Positions 1 through 11,199 of a DNA stretch of 64,000 nt are shown in pieces. A model generated the notes under the pieces. The model had not been told where the DNA came from. It was given only the letters and a program-made list of their open reading frames with translations, and did no database searches. The number at the start of each line of letters is the position of its first letter. Position 1 is the first letter of the stretch. This DNA is from Thermoplasmata archaeon (GTDB lineage: Archaea; Thermoplasmatota; Thermoplasmata; Thermoplasmatales; GCA-001856825): positions 124,001 through 188,000 of the forward strand of contig JAKAXD010000001.1 of NCBI GenBank assembly GCA_021816725.1. The letters are read 5' to 3'. A program made the position numbers and the translations under genes.

Positions 1-196
1 CGATTATATCTACCAGCCATATATTCATTGTACCTGCCCTTCTCGCCACAACTGTCATCTTAAACGAACTAATCTATTTTATGACAGTATTCTTCAATGA
101 TGTGAGCTGGCAAAGACGATTGCGGTTCAGACATTGAAAAACCACTATGAGGCTATAGATCGGTATATGTATATGTGCTCTCCAACAGATGAGTTG

Positions 197-1672
197 TCAG
201 GACGATTCCACGGCATTTTCGGCTCTTTGAGTGCTGATTGAGAGATGGGGTTGAACTGATGAGAACAGGCTTTTCTGTGTTGATAGCCACATGAATGGAA
301 GCATTACTATCCACAGAACTATTGATAGGTCTGCCTGCTGTGGAGCTGTCCAAAAGGTCCATATTGATCTTTGAAGTGAGAAAACTAGATAATAAATGAC
401 GATGGGAATGATGCCAATCGATACTGCAAATGCCTCAATGAATGCAATGCCGATAGATGGTTCGGAAGAGAAGTAGACTATGGATATCAGGAAACCTGCT
501 AAGAAAGCAGCATAGGACATTGTGGAAAACCAGAGGGGGTTTGTTACAGCCTTCAGCGTGATATCAGGAATGAACCAGACAAGAACTGAAACTACAGATA
601 AGATGAGGAAGAGGGTCGAATACAGCGGCCCAATAGTCCTGCGTGGAAAGAGGAAATATACAAGATAGTAAGCAAGGAAACCGTTGAGGATCATTTCCAT
701 GGAAGTTCCAAAGAGGAATATCGGGACGTCCTGCAGACGGAAAAATATGCCCGCTACAACAAGTATCTGTGACAGCACTATAAGGAGCTCTATTAGCATC
801 ACCTTGCTGCGTTTCTTCAGTGAAAATACATGAGGAAATTTTGGCAAACGTCTTGGCTCGTAGTATCTTACAATCATAACGTATGTCAGTACGAGTAGAA
901 CGACACTGAGCAGGAGGAATGGAACAAGCAAGAAATTGAATACGAGCATGGTGGCAGCGGGAAAGATGCCAATTGCGCTCTCGCACTGGCAGCCGAGGGC
1001 GCTCACTGCCCCGTATCCGGCAGTCACCAGTCCCCTTCTCTTCTTTGTCAGAAGGAGAATGATGCGGTGGTAGTTTTCCACCAAGAGTGAAGATATGAAG
1101 AAGAACAGGAGGAATTCAAACGGTCCTGTTATGAAGTCAAGGTACCTTGTACTTATGAACAATCCGAGGTATTCCGTTATCGGAACTGGAAGACCAACAG
1201 TGGTCAGCCTGTCAGCAAGCAGTTGAATGGTCAAGGGCCCCGGTACCTGCTGGGGTGATATAACCAGGACCTTTCCTATGATGTCCATAAACACAAGTAC
1301 GGCAACCAAAGAAACTCCTTTCGTAACCTTGTAGCGGGTGCGGAGGGTAAAGAGTGCAAGGAAGGAAGCGCATATCGAGGGCACTATTAGAAGAGCCGTT
1401 GTCAAATTGCCAACAAAGATGACAAGTGCGATCAAGTATATGGTAACATAAAGTATGGAATAGAAAGACGCTCCATCTTTCTTCGTTACTAGGGGAAAGA
1501 TGAGGAACAGGTTTACAACCAATGCAGAAACGAAGAAGAGGAGTGTGGAATCTGAGGATGTGAAAACGAGTCCTACAAAGTATCCAAATAATATATAGAA
1601 GTCCAGAAAAAAGAGGGAAAGAATCAAGAAAATTGCTTTCAGTGGAATGCTCCTTCTACTCATTGTAAGCAT
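197..1672 (-). CDS. Polytopic membrane protein of unknown function, in the cytochrome b/Rieske cluster
   Basis: 491-aa ORF with many hydrophobic segments and a conserved-looking GCQCESAIG motif; overlaps the start of the downstream-coordinate cytochrome b gene on the same strand. Confidence 0.75.
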   Translation of the reverse strand: MLTMSRRSIPLKAIFLILSLFFLDFYILFGYFVGLVFTSSDSTLLFFVSALVVNLFLIFPLVTKKDGASFYSILYVTIYLIALVIFVGNLTTALLIVPSICASFLALFTLRTRYKVTKGVSLVAVLVFMDIIGKVLVISPQQVPGPLTIQLLADRLTTVGLPVPITEYLGLFISTRYLDFITGPFEFLLFFFISSLLVENYHRIILLLTKKRRGLVTAGYGAVSALGCQCESAIGIFPAATMLVFNFLLVPFLLLSVVLLVLTYVMIVRYYEPRRLPKFPHVFSLKKRSKVMLIELLIVLSQILVVAGIFFRLQDVPIFLFGTSMEMILNGFLAYYLVYFLFPRRTIGPLYSTLFLILSVVSVLVWFIPDITLKAVTNPLWFSTMSYAAFLAGFLISIVYFSSEPSIGIAFIEAFAVSIGIIPIVIYYLVFSLQRSIWTFWTAPQQADLSIVLWIVMLPFMWLSTQKSLFSSVQPHLSISTQRAENAVESS

Positions 1673-3269
1673 GAGACCTGTAAAGGGCTATGAATGCAGT
1701 CCCTAGAAGAAACAGCAGTCCCAGTCCGACTCCGTACAATGACTGGTTGAATGTTGTCGTAGGTGGAATTACCGAAATGATAGAAATAATTGCCAGTGCA
1801 AGGAATCCGTAGAGGCCACCAAACACAACATATCCCTTTCCAGAGAGCTTCTTTTGCTCACCGGTTCTCTTCACTCCGTATATGCTGGCGTAGAGGGCAG
1901 TTATCGATATCCCTAGAATTACAAGCAGGAATATCGTTGCGGTCGTGTAATATATCGTTCCCTGTTTAACTGCGGCATATATGGATATACCTGCCAGAAT
2001 TGCAATGAATCCTGCAAACGGTAACAGCGCATACATTTTCCACGCATTTTGAATCTTAACCTTTCCAGATTCCAGTCTCCCTGATATCAAGTAGACTAGG
2101 GCAATCACGACCACAAGGGGTATGACGAAGAACAGGAGTCCGACTACATTATTCACTGGTATACCTGGCATGGTCGCACCCCATGTCGAAAGACCGATCA
2201 GATAGATGATCCCAATGATTCCCGTAGCAACAACGACAGGTCTCCTGGTAGTCTTCAGCGTGCTGGATCTATCGATATAGGGTAGTAGCAGAAGGTATAT
2301 GAGTGGTAGTCCAGTGAATATGGTTGTTGCCCAGAACGGGCCCACGGTTGAAGAAATGCCGAAGTCAAGTTCTTTGTATACAAAAAGCAAGAACCAGGGT
2401 GGATACGGAGGTACCTGGGATGCGAGCGGGCTTGTTGCAGAAACCTGCGGGAAAGGTGAGAAAAGCGCTGGTACGTGAGGTATAAGGGCAAGGACGGAAG
2501 GGATGAGCAATATCAGAGCTATTGTGAAGAGTGCAATCTGTATCATGTAAAGGAGGTTGTATGGATACCATTGCTTGTACGAGCCGTCTTCCTTGTCTAT
2601 TGCGGGGACTCTGTAATTTGCCTTCTTTGGATCAGGCATTATTGTGTTGTACTCAGCTATGAAGAAGTGTGCTGCAAATGTGATGCCAATGAGACCGGCA
2701 AGTATTATGTGCCACCCCTCGAATCTGGTGAATAAAGATATGGACTGGCCATTGCCCATGAATATTTCCATGAGGTATGTTCCAATCACAGGAAATCCAC
2801 CTGCAATACCTCTTGCAACATCGGTGGCATCTGCTGATAGCACATCACCCGTAAGGGAATATCCAAAATAGGCCACTGCAACGGTGAGAATGAGAAGGAT
2901 TACTCCACTGAGCCATTGAATTTCCCTCGGCTTCTTGTAGGCTCCAACGAACAGGTTCCTGAGTAGATGGATGTATACAAGGGCTATCATTATGTATGCT
3001 CCGTAAAGGTGAGTGGTCAGGATGACCGAGCCGTATGCAATATTAAGCACGCCCTCAGTGCTTACATAAGCGTTTGATGGCTGATAGTAGATGAAAAGGA
3101 TCAATCCTGTGATTGCCTCGTAGAAGAAGGCGATCATTATCATTGCCCCTGTCCAGTACCACAACCCTCCCCTCTTTCTCATGTAATCTGGTACCTTCCT
3201 CGGAATTGGTTGTGGATCATTCATCACTTGTTCAATGATACTTTTATCAGGCATTATATCACACTCCAA
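1656..3269 (-). CDS. Cytochrome b/b6-family protein (bc-type complex)
   Basis: Multi-TM protein with TTHLYGAYIM...LVYIHLLRNLFVGAY, FEGWHIILAG and YKELDFGI segments typical of cytochrome b; adjacent to Rieske gene. Confidence 0.88.
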   Translation of the reverse strand: MECDIMPDKSIIEQVMNDPQPIPRKVPDYMRKRGGLWYWTGAMIMIAFFYEAITGLILFIYYQPSNAYVSTEGVLNIAYGSVILTTHLYGAYIMIALVYIHLLRNLFVGAYKKPREIQWLSGVILLILTVAVAYFGYSLTGDVLSADATDVARGIAGGFPVIGTYLMEIFMGNGQSISLFTRFEGWHIILAGLIGITFAAHFFIAEYNTIMPDPKKANYRVPAIDKEDGSYKQWYPYNLLYMIQIALFTIALILLIPSVLALIPHVPALFSPFPQVSATSPLASQVPPYPPWFLLFVYKELDFGISSTVGPFWATTIFTGLPLIYLLLLPYIDRSSTLKTTRRPVVVATGIIGIIYLIGLSTWGATMPGIPVNNVVGLLFFVIPLVVVIALVYLISGRLESGKVKIQNAWKMYALLPFAGFIAILAGISIYAAVKQGTIYYTTATIFLLVILGISITALYASIYGVKRTGEQKKLSGKGYVVFGGLYGFLALAIISIISVIPPTTTFNQSLYGVGLGLLFLLGTAFIALYRSHAYNE

Positions 3270-3963
3270 GGGTGGTTACTGTTGTACCAGAAGAAGATAC
3301 TGGATTCCCGCCAGAAAGATCGGTGGTATGGCCATATATTGTCGATCCTACAAGCATGGTTGCTGAATATGTATCGTCTTTTGAACTGTACGATAGCACT
3401 AGGCCTGGAAGGGGAGACTTGGTAGGTCCTGTCACCACGCTGAACCCTTTGTAAGGGTCGTAGGTGCTTCCGTGACAATCGCAGTGTATTTGCCCCGGGA
3501 AGTTGGTAGAGGAAGGAGGATGGAACCTGAGTTCAGGCGGTATGCAGCCAAGATGCTGGCATATTGCAGATGAGGAGACAACAGATCCATAGGGTCCTAC
3601 TCCGGCAGGTGAATGATATTTCCCGCCAGTTGCAGGAACATCCACCGTCGTAGATTCTATCTTCACATCGTTATTAGCCGCATCCCCTAACCTCAGAAGG
3701 AAATTAGGTTCGTTCTGAAGAGGATAGTCGAACGTAACGACGGACGGGTTGTTCACAACAAGATCGGACGTGTGTACAGGGTTTCCATTTGGCAAAAGGA
3801 GAAGGAGTGTTGGAAATGACGATTCGGCATTTGAAACGGGGGGAATGGCGTATTGAACGACGCTCCTGAGGGTCCCGACGAGTCCCGCACCTACGATCAT
3901 CACTCCAACCACTTTCAAGAAGTTCCTTCTTTGCTCATCTATGGGCTTTTCATCTTTAGGCAA
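3259..3963 (-). CDS. Rieske [2Fe-2S] iron-sulfur protein
   Basis: CQHLGC...HCDCHGSTYD cluster-binding motifs, N-terminal RRNFLK..G Tat-like signal. Confidence 0.93.
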   Translation of the reverse strand: MPKDEKPIDEQRRNFLKVVGVMIVGAGLVGTLRSVVQYAIPPVSNAESSFPTLLLLLPNGNPVHTSDLVVNNPSVVTFDYPLQNEPNFLLRLGDAANNDVKIESTTVDVPATGGKYHSPAGVGPYGSVVSSSAICQHLGCIPPELRFHPPSSTNFPGQIHCDCHGSTYDPYKGFSVVTGPTKSPLPGLVLSYSSKDDTYSATMLVGSTIYGHTTDLSGGNPVSSSGTTVTTLGV

Positions 3964-3973
3964 TTGGATCCCC

Positions 3974-4732
3974 TTATGAAACGACTTCGACTTCTCCAGT
4001 CATCCATCCTGCGGTTGCCATTGCTCCTCCCCATCCATTGAGTTCATTACCACAAGGAACGAAACACTGCCATGTGAAGGAGCCAGTGTTGTTGAGGTAG
4101 AATTGAGTGACCGTTATCGATCCTCCAGATGGATTTGTCCCAGCATAGGTTGGCACATTAAGCAAAACCTGACCGTTTTGAACTATGGTGAAGGTGTGTG
4201 TTACCTCCCAGCCGCCTGATGCCCCACCAACCCATGGGAGTGATGAGACTGCCCATCCACTCCCTTTCTGTATAGTTATGTTGTTGGACGCATTTCCGGA
4301 AAGAGTTGCATTTATGTAAGATGTGCTTCCATTGTAGACATATTCCACATTGCCGACTGTTCCTATCACCTTTGCGTATGTTGAATTGTTGGATGTGCCA
4401 TTTTCCCCTATTATCGGGGTAACTCCAGAATCGTAATCTATTATCGTTAGTGTTATAAGCTTATGCGCAGGCAATTTTATCAGAGCGGATGATGACAGCT
4501 GTCCATTTGGCTCAACCACAAAGAATGCAGGCTGTCTGTGATGGATCGTCGAGTTATTGAACCAGTTGTTAGGTGATATGACCAGAGTCAGAGAAGTTGC
4601 TGCCTGTTCTGAAGTTGTACTATGAAGAGCAGAAACAGACTCGTAATACGCAACTCCTATTCCCAATCCACCTACAATGACAATTGCAGAAATTATTGCA
4701 TATATCGTCTTTTCAGAGACCATTAAAACCAA
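3974..4732 (-). CDS. Cupredoxin-domain protein (cytochrome oxidase subunit II-like)
   Basis: N-terminal TM, C-terminal FTWQCFVPCGNELNGWGGAMATAGWMTGEVEVV resembling a copper-binding loop; adjacent to Rieske/cyt b. Confidence 0.6.
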   Translation of the reverse strand: MVLMVSEKTIYAIISAIVIVGGLGIGVAYYESVSALHSTTSEQAATSLTLVISPNNWFNNSTIHHRQPAFFVVEPNGQLSSSALIKLPAHKLITLTIIDYDSGVTPIIGENGTSNNSTYAKVIGTVGNVEYVYNGSTSYINATLSGNASNNITIQKGSGWAVSSLPWVGGASGGWEVTHTFTIVQNGQVLLNVPTYAGTNPSGGSITVTQFYLNNTGSFTWQCFVPCGNELNGWGGAMATAGWMTGEVEVVS

Positions 4733-5015
4733 AATTATACGTTGATTATAAAGGTTATTTGAGTTTAAGTATAACTAATAAACTTAGGTAAATTTATGAA
4801 ATATTCATAAAATATCTTTGGTGCTAAATCATAACAATAAATGAAATCAGAGATATTGTAATAATTTAATTGTCCTTCTGTAGCGTGAAATATGCTCTCA
4901 ATAACTCTCCTGCGCCTGACATAGTCAATTTGGCTAGTTCTAATTCATTTTTTCACCACGCGAAATCGCTCTTTCACGCGGATGGTAATGCATTATAACA
5001 AAATGTATAAATAAC

Positions 5016-5822
5016 GTGGACATTTTTTTGGGGGTGATAGAGTCAGTCGCTTTCGTACCAAACTCCCCTACCCTCATAGGCAATCTTGGTATTAACCACT
5101 CTAAAACAGTGACTGCACTTCAATCCATTGGGGAGTCCTTGGCCGACAAGATTGATGCTGTCATTGTAATGACTCCACATTTCCAAACTTTTGGTTCATT
5201 TCACTTGGTCTCCTCGAAGAAGCTAAAGCAGATATACGATTTCTACGGATTCCCAAAAGAGCTATACACCGTGACGTATGAACCACCTGGAGATCCAGAT
5301 CTAGCCGGTCAAATAGTTAGTCTAGGAAAGGCTGCTGGAATCCCTGTTTCTGAAACCAATGACTGGGGCCTAGATCACGGGGCATGGTCACCGCTTTTTC
5401 ACGTATTCCGAGAGGCAAACGTTCCGGTAGTACCTGTTTCAATATCACCAGATTTAGGGAAGGGCGCTCACAAGTCACTGGGAGCAACGATGAAGTCTAA
5501 CTCCATCACCAAGCGACTCTTTCTCATTTCCTCTGGTTCCTTAATACATCGTCTCGATCTTTTCCAGGCGGGTAACAAATCTCTCCCCCTGGAGGCTAGA
5601 GAATACCTAAACCTCTGTCTGACCTCATTCGAAAGGGGGAACTGGGATACGATTAGAAATGCACCAAGCGAACTCTTCAATGCAGCTGCTCCAGAGGGTT
5701 ATAATCTTCCTCTTAACTTTATTGAGGGTGCTGTGGGAGAGAGGTTCAAGGCAAGGGTCATGAGTAATGAGATGGAATTCAATGCAGCCTCTCTTACCAC
5801 CGTGGTCTTCGAGAGTCTGTAG
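5016..5822 (+). CDS. LigB-family class III extradiol dioxygenase-like protein
   Basis: VIVMTPHFQT, DHGAWSPLFHVF and VPVSISPD motifs of the LigB/MEMO fold. Confidence 0.8.
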   Translation: MDIFLGVIESVAFVPNSPTLIGNLGINHSKTVTALQSIGESLADKIDAVIVMTPHFQTFGSFHLVSSKKLKQIYDFYGFPKELYTVTYEPPGDPDLAGQIVSLGKAAGIPVSETNDWGLDHGAWSPLFHVFREANVPVVPVSISPDLGKGAHKSLGATMKSNSITKRLFLISSGSLIHRLDLFQAGNKSLPLEAREYLNLCLTSFERGNWDTIRNAPSELFNAAAPEGYNLPLNFIEGAVGERFKARVMSNEMEFNAASLTTVVFESL

Positions 5823-6052
5823 TTTATTCATAACCAAGAAAGGTGAATTTTGGATTGGCTGCGCATATTATTGGGGAAATCATTTCCTTGAGGAGGAAAG
5901 ATATAGGAAGGTGCTTCTCGCCATATTGAAGACACTATACCAATACTATCACGCATATAGATTTGACATTCATTTCCCCGATAATGAAAACTTCACTCCA
6001 CTACCTTTTGTATATATTTCACTACTCCACTGACAACGGAGCGTGCTCATTT

Positions 6053-7648
6053 TTATTGTTTGTCCACAGTGATCCTCAGGGCCTTCTTGTCTATTTTTCC
6101 TGTGCTAGTCATCGGCATGTTTTCGGCCATGATAAATCGGTCTGGTATCCACCATTCCTTGATTATGCCCTTTGATGCAAGATCCGCAAGATAGGATTTT
6201 ATTGTTTTATCTTGTGCAGGTTCTCCTGTTTTTGTACGGTATATCGCCACCGGCCTCTCAACCCATTTATCATCGTGCACACCTATGACGGCTACATCTA
6301 GTATCTCACCTATGCCTGAAATGTAATATTCCAGAAGCTCGCTAGGAATGAACTCTCCTCCGCTCTTGATTAGATCCTTTATTCTATCCCTTATTCTTAT
6401 TTTTCCATCCTCTGTAAATTCAGCGGAATCACCAGGGTAAAACCAGCCGTTCCTGTATGCATTTTCCTCTGGCAAATTGAAATACCCTTCAGGTATCCAT
6501 GGTGCCGTGAACTTCAGCTCGCTATTCTCTCCTTCAATTCCAAAATCCGTAAATACAAGTGGTGTGATGGAATTGACTGCATCGGCGTTCCTACGAGAAA
6601 AATGATCAGTGGTGTTTGATGTACCAATACCTGCTGCAAGGCCGTCGGTGAAACCATAGATTCCAGTCAGTTCTATTGCGTGGTCAGAAGCGAAGTTGAG
6701 TATTCCCGAAGGAATGGCCGATCCCCCTATAAGTATCTTCATATGGTCCAGTGAATTTTGCTCAGTAGCAGTTAGCGCATTGAACATGGTCGGAACCATG
6801 CTCATCCACGTCACCTCGTTTTTCCTTATGGTTTCAGCGGTAGACTTTGGATCAAACCTTCCACCCAAAATATAGTTTGAGCCAATCAATGTAGAGATAA
6901 AGATAGTTCCCCAGGACCACAGGTGGAAGAAAGGAATAAGAGAGAATACGGTGTCAGTTGAGGTAAGTCTTGCTGGTCCTGGGAATGCAGAGAGATTTGT
7001 CTCCATGGCCCACGTGGTCAGCACGATGTCCCTGTGCCTGTATTTGACACCCTTAGGTTTTCCCGTTGTACCACTGGAAAAAAGTACTGATGCGATACGA
7101 CCTTCTTCCAATACGGGTAGCTCGTTCCCTTCGTGGGAAGAGTGTTCATATTCACGAATCACCTTCCCAGATTCTCTAACATCCTCACCTTTCATAAGAC
7201 CGGAACTTGATATGGCCAAAGCTAGCTTCTCGAAATCGCCTGAATATAAAAGATGAGTGCTCCTGGCCTCTTTCATGGAGGAGATAATCTGGGCTGGTGG
7301 CTGTCTTACGTCCACGGGATGGAGGATGTTTCCAGAAAGAGGTATTGCAAATATAAGCAAGGCAGAGTCTATGGTATTCCAGTCCATAACTGATATGGTC
7401 CTGTTTTCCCCAAGCTCTTTATGTAGGCTATCAGCTATTCTGACAGCCCCTTCGTAAAATTCTCTGTAACTTATGCTTTCGTTCTTCTCTATTAGCTTAC
7501 CTGTTTTACTCGTCCGCATCGTTTTCAAGAATAGCTTATCTAGAGTTAAACCGTGATTGTTAAGTTTCGAATACGCCATGCCCACATATCCATCATTTCG
7601 TATATCACTTTTTGCTGAAGCGAGCATTAAGCCTATCATTTGAGGCAA
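6053..7648 (-). CDS. AMP-forming acyl-CoA synthetase/ligase
   Basis: SVLFSSGTTGKPKGV motif, GIYGFTD, YPGDSAEFTEDGKIRIRDRIKDLIKSGGEFI, C-terminal TGKIDKKAL. Confidence 0.9.
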   Translation of the reverse strand: MPQMIGLMLASAKSDIRNDGYVGMAYSKLNNHGLTLDKLFLKTMRTSKTGKLIEKNESISYREFYEGAVRIADSLHKELGENRTISVMDWNTIDSALLIFAIPLSGNILHPVDVRQPPAQIISSMKEARSTHLLYSGDFEKLALAISSSGLMKGEDVRESGKVIREYEHSSHEGNELPVLEEGRIASVLFSSGTTGKPKGVKYRHRDIVLTTWAMETNLSAFPGPARLTSTDTVFSLIPFFHLWSWGTIFISTLIGSNYILGGRFDPKSTAETIRKNEVTWMSMVPTMFNALTATEQNSLDHMKILIGGSAIPSGILNFASDHAIELTGIYGFTDGLAAGIGTSNTTDHFSRRNADAVNSITPLVFTDFGIEGENSELKFTAPWIPEGYFNLPEENAYRNGWFYPGDSAEFTEDGKIRIRDRIKDLIKSGGEFIPSELLEYYISGIGEILDVAVIGVHDDKWVERPVAIYRTKTGEPAQDKTIKSYLADLASKGIIKEWWIPDRFIMAENMPMTSTGKIDKKALRITVDKQ

Positions 7649-7858
7649 GCCAATTCCGTATGGTTCTTGTCAGAAAGGAAGTAAATATCAGGATTGGTCC
7701 TTTACCGGTATTGCTCGAAACAGGGAACACCATTCTGCTTTTCTTCCTAAGGTAAATGCACCTCTACTACCCCCCGTCTCTTTACATTTGAAAAAGGGTT
7801 TACCCTAACTGGTTCTCAAGCACTTTCATTAATAAGATGTTTTTATAATTTCTTGGCT

Positions 7859-7897
7859 ACGGGCTCGAGGGGAATCTACCCCTCTAGGAGTACGGGC
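7859..7897. other. Degenerate tRNA 3'-end/att-like fragment
   Basis: tacgggctcgaggggaatctacccctctaggagtacgggctc: reverse complement has a T-arm-like hairpin (gaggggtagattcccctc) followed by gagcccgta. Confidence 0.25.
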
Positions 7898-8075
7898 TCA
7901 CCACTTAAATTTTAGGCGATGGATATTAAACATTTTTCTGATCGTAATGTCTAATAACCTCTTGCTTAATTTACTCTCTCACTGTGCTTTCAACTGAAGC
8001 AACGTCACATGCATTGCTAAACGTTCAGTCTCTATGAGATGTTGTTACACCAGGTGCGATGGTATGCAGGGTACA

Positions 8076-8220
8076 ACAGTCTTTTCCAATAGGCCGCGTC
8101 CACAGATATCTGGTTTCTACGATAGGGATAAGGAACTCAAGCAGATACAGGGCGTCATTGGAATAGATAGTTGGCTATTTATACCGGGGTCCAAGATGGT
8201 AGGAAGGACAAGCCACACCA
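8076..8220 (+). pseudogene. Fragment resembling the N-terminus of an archaeal AAA-type ATPase
   Basis: FYDRDKELKQIQGVIGIDSWLFIPGSKMVGRTS resembles the 'F.R..EL..L......l.v.G.R..GKTS' start of archaeal ATPases, but the Walker A is degenerate and the ORF stops shortly after. Confidence 0.35.
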
Positions 8221-9583
8221 CGCAATCTTCGGCTTCTATGTGACAAAACGATGGAACGTTCTCTAGGAAGCACCGCAAAAATTCTTCGGCTACAAGGCTC
8301 ATATTTTAACTGATGGCAATTTCGTCCTAGTTACTTGCATACCGATATATTCCACTTCAATTACTCACTATTACGAGGGTCGTCATCGAGGTCGCTGGAT
8401 GTAGAAAACTCCCTGTACTTTACACATTCATAGCAAAAGGTTGCAATTCCATGATCAGGCACAATTCCCGTTCGCCTGTAGAATACTTCCTCTTGCTATC
8501 TAGAGAATCCGCATCCCATGATAATATCCGGGTTATCTTACCGTCCTTGATTAGGAACCGTGTATGTTCTTTTCTCAGTTTTTCAAGTCGTTCATTGTCC
8601 ATGCTCTCACCTCGTGAACTGGAAGAGTTGGAATGCTTTTATAAAAAGCATAACAAATCCAAATATGATAAGCGTGTTTCTCTCTATATTAATCACCCAT
8701 GCATCATGCCACGGGGCATGCTGTTTCGCTGGGTTATTACCAGCTCGTCAGTGGGTTTATAGATGGATGGTAACTGTGCCATCCGGTGCGCTTTGTTATT
8801 TCCTTTTCATCTGTTACATTTTCTCGCTTCTCTTAATCTTTTATTATAGGCCAACAAATAAGTCTTTACGTACAAATGAGTAGAATGAGCACTATTAGGA
8901 ATATGGATTAAGTCGAACTAAAGTGTGTAATTAGGCCTCAAACCACCAGTAGGAATCTGAAGATTAAACCGCTTTGTGCAAAAGGAAAATACTATCTCGA
9001 CAGAGCACTGACGGTATTGCTGTTCGTCATTGCTGCTATTGGAATTCCAACATTGATCTGGGCAAATATGACAACGCAGAGGTGGATACCTGTTGTATTC
9101 AGAAAGAACTCTGAATCCCACGGGGCTTATCGGTAAGTGGATGGTTCCAATCGGGTCTTGATCGACAGTATTGATAGGTAGACCTCTTCTATTGAAAGAT
9201 GCGAAAAATCCATTCGTGTTATAGTGAAGGAAAACCTCAAACAGTCAGATTCGTCTATAGATGTCTAACTACCTAAGTTATTATGTCATCTCATCCCACT
9301 CTGACCTTTCAGAATTACAGTCTTGCAAAGATATCAAACCTATCACCACCCTTTCATATTGGTACAACCACCGGCGACCTAGTAATGTTCAGGACTGCTT
9401 GGGAGAAGATGTGTAGCAGTAACACTACTACAAAGTTAGCCAAATCGGTTCAGTTTCACTCAAGATTTGAGTAATTTCATTTATCCCGTCGTACCAAAAT
9501 AGGGCAAACAAAGGATAGAAATGGAAGCTTATAAATGTCAGTAAAGAGTTTGATAGTCTTGAGGAGATTAAGTATCAGGACTG

Positions 9584-10840
9584 TCAGTGTACTTTCCTAG
9601 CTTCTTCTAAACTTCTGATCGATTCTAATGCACGCGCTTTCATGCGATAGTTGAGTAGTTTCTCAGGTTCAAGGGTAATGGACCTATCAAATTCTACAAT
9701 AGATTCTTCATATCTTTTAAGCTCATAGAGGGAGAGACCTTTACGGTAAAAAAGGGTAGGGTTCTTGGGATCAAGAAATATTGCTTTATCATACTCTGAA
9801 ATAGATTCTTCATATCTTTTCAATTCATATAACGCATTACCTTTAAAAAGATGGTACTCTGAATTGCTGGGATCAAGTGCTATCGCTTTATCATACTCAG
9901 CAATGGCTTCTTCATACTGATCTTCAGCATATAACAAAGAACCTTTGGTGTAATGGTAATCTGGGTTATTAGGATTAAGAAAAATGGCTTTATCACACTC
10001 ATCAATGGCTTCCTCTCTACTTATATGTCCCCAGAATAATACCATACCTTTGTGGTGCAGACAATCAGAATTGTTAGGATCGATTGCAAGCGCTTTGTCA
10101 TACTCCGCTACCGCTTCCTCGTATCTTTTCTGTACATAAAGTGAGTCCCCCAGAATGAAGTGATAAACCGAGTTGTTGGGATCGGTCGTCATGGCCTTTT
10201 TAGATTCTTCAGAGGCATTTCCTAACATCTTTAGTTTATCTAGTGCAAGCCTCTTATTATCACGAAGAAACATGTTTTCGTGATTAAGAGACATGGCTTT
10301 ATCGTATTCGACAACAGACTCTTCATATCTTCCCTGTACATAGAGTAAGTTACCCTTATTGAAGTGATAAATCCAAGAGTTTGGATCGGTTGACATGGCT
10401 CTTTTAGTTTCAGGGAGAGGCATTCCATACTCATCGAGACCATACAGATGTTCTAATGCGTAGGCCTTTTCATTAATGTATAAAGGATTGCGTGGAGCAA
10501 GCGAAATCGCTTTATCGTTTTCAGTAATCGCTTCCTGATATCTCCCTAGCTCACTTAACATGACGGCCTTACCATAGTAATTATCTGGATTATGGGGATC
10601 AAGCAATATAGCTTTGTTATATTCAGCGATAGATTCTTCGTATCTAGCTGCTCCACCCAGCGCGTAGGCTTGATTGTTATGATAAAGTGGATTGTTTGGG
10701 TCGAGCAATATTGCCTTATCGTATTCACTGGTTGCTTCCTCGAACCTGTTCTGAGAGAAAAGCAAGTTTCCTCTCTGGTTATAGTAATTAGGGTCATTCC
10801 TATGAAATAGCATTATTCTACACTCCTCCCTTTTATACAA
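9584..10840 (-). CDS. TPR-repeat protein
   Basis: Repeated 34-aa units of the type YDKAIxLDPNNPxYHxxKGxxLxxxxRYEEAI. Confidence 0.9.
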   Translation of the reverse strand: MYKREECRIMLFHRNDPNYYNQRGNLLFSQNRFEEATSEYDKAILLDPNNPLYHNNQAYALGGAARYEESIAEYNKAILLDPHNPDNYYGKAVMLSELGRYQEAITENDKAISLAPRNPLYINEKAYALEHLYGLDEYGMPLPETKRAMSTDPNSWIYHFNKGNLLYVQGRYEESVVEYDKAMSLNHENMFLRDNKRLALDKLKMLGNASEESKKAMTTDPNNSVYHFILGDSLYVQKRYEEAVAEYDKALAIDPNNSDCLHHKGMVLFWGHISREEAIDECDKAIFLNPNNPDYHYTKGSLLYAEDQYEEAIAEYDKAIALDPSNSEYHLFKGNALYELKRYEESISEYDKAIFLDPKNPTLFYRKGLSLYELKRYEESIVEFDRSITLEPEKLLNYRMKARALESIRSLEEARKVH

Positions 10841-11199
10841 AAATAACTCCTTTTCCTATTTAATCTTGACTCTGCAATTTTGATAGTATATGTACGAGTT
10901 GTATTTTTGTTGTGTGATGGGAAACAGGCATTTTACCGGGTCTTTTACCAATGGTTGTAAAGGAAATGTCAATATGCATATTGCAAGTATATATACGTTA
11001 TCGGGAGCCTCTAAAACCCCCTTTGTTTGATCGGGTCTTGTATAACATTATAAGACTCACAACATGAGTCTATGAATCAGGGAACGCGCACTCAGGTTTT
11101 GAGGATAAGGATGCCTCGATTATCAGCATGCGCCCCCCCTTTCATGCCCGTGTCACGTATGGTACGTTGTAATAAACGAATGTACAAGACTGCGAGGGC

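Noticed and set aside
8918-9160. Plus-strand frame YLDRALTVLLFVIAAIGIPTLIWANMTTQRW as a membrane-protein pseudogene
   Set aside because: One hydrophobic stretch without a recognisable family; too little to support a call.
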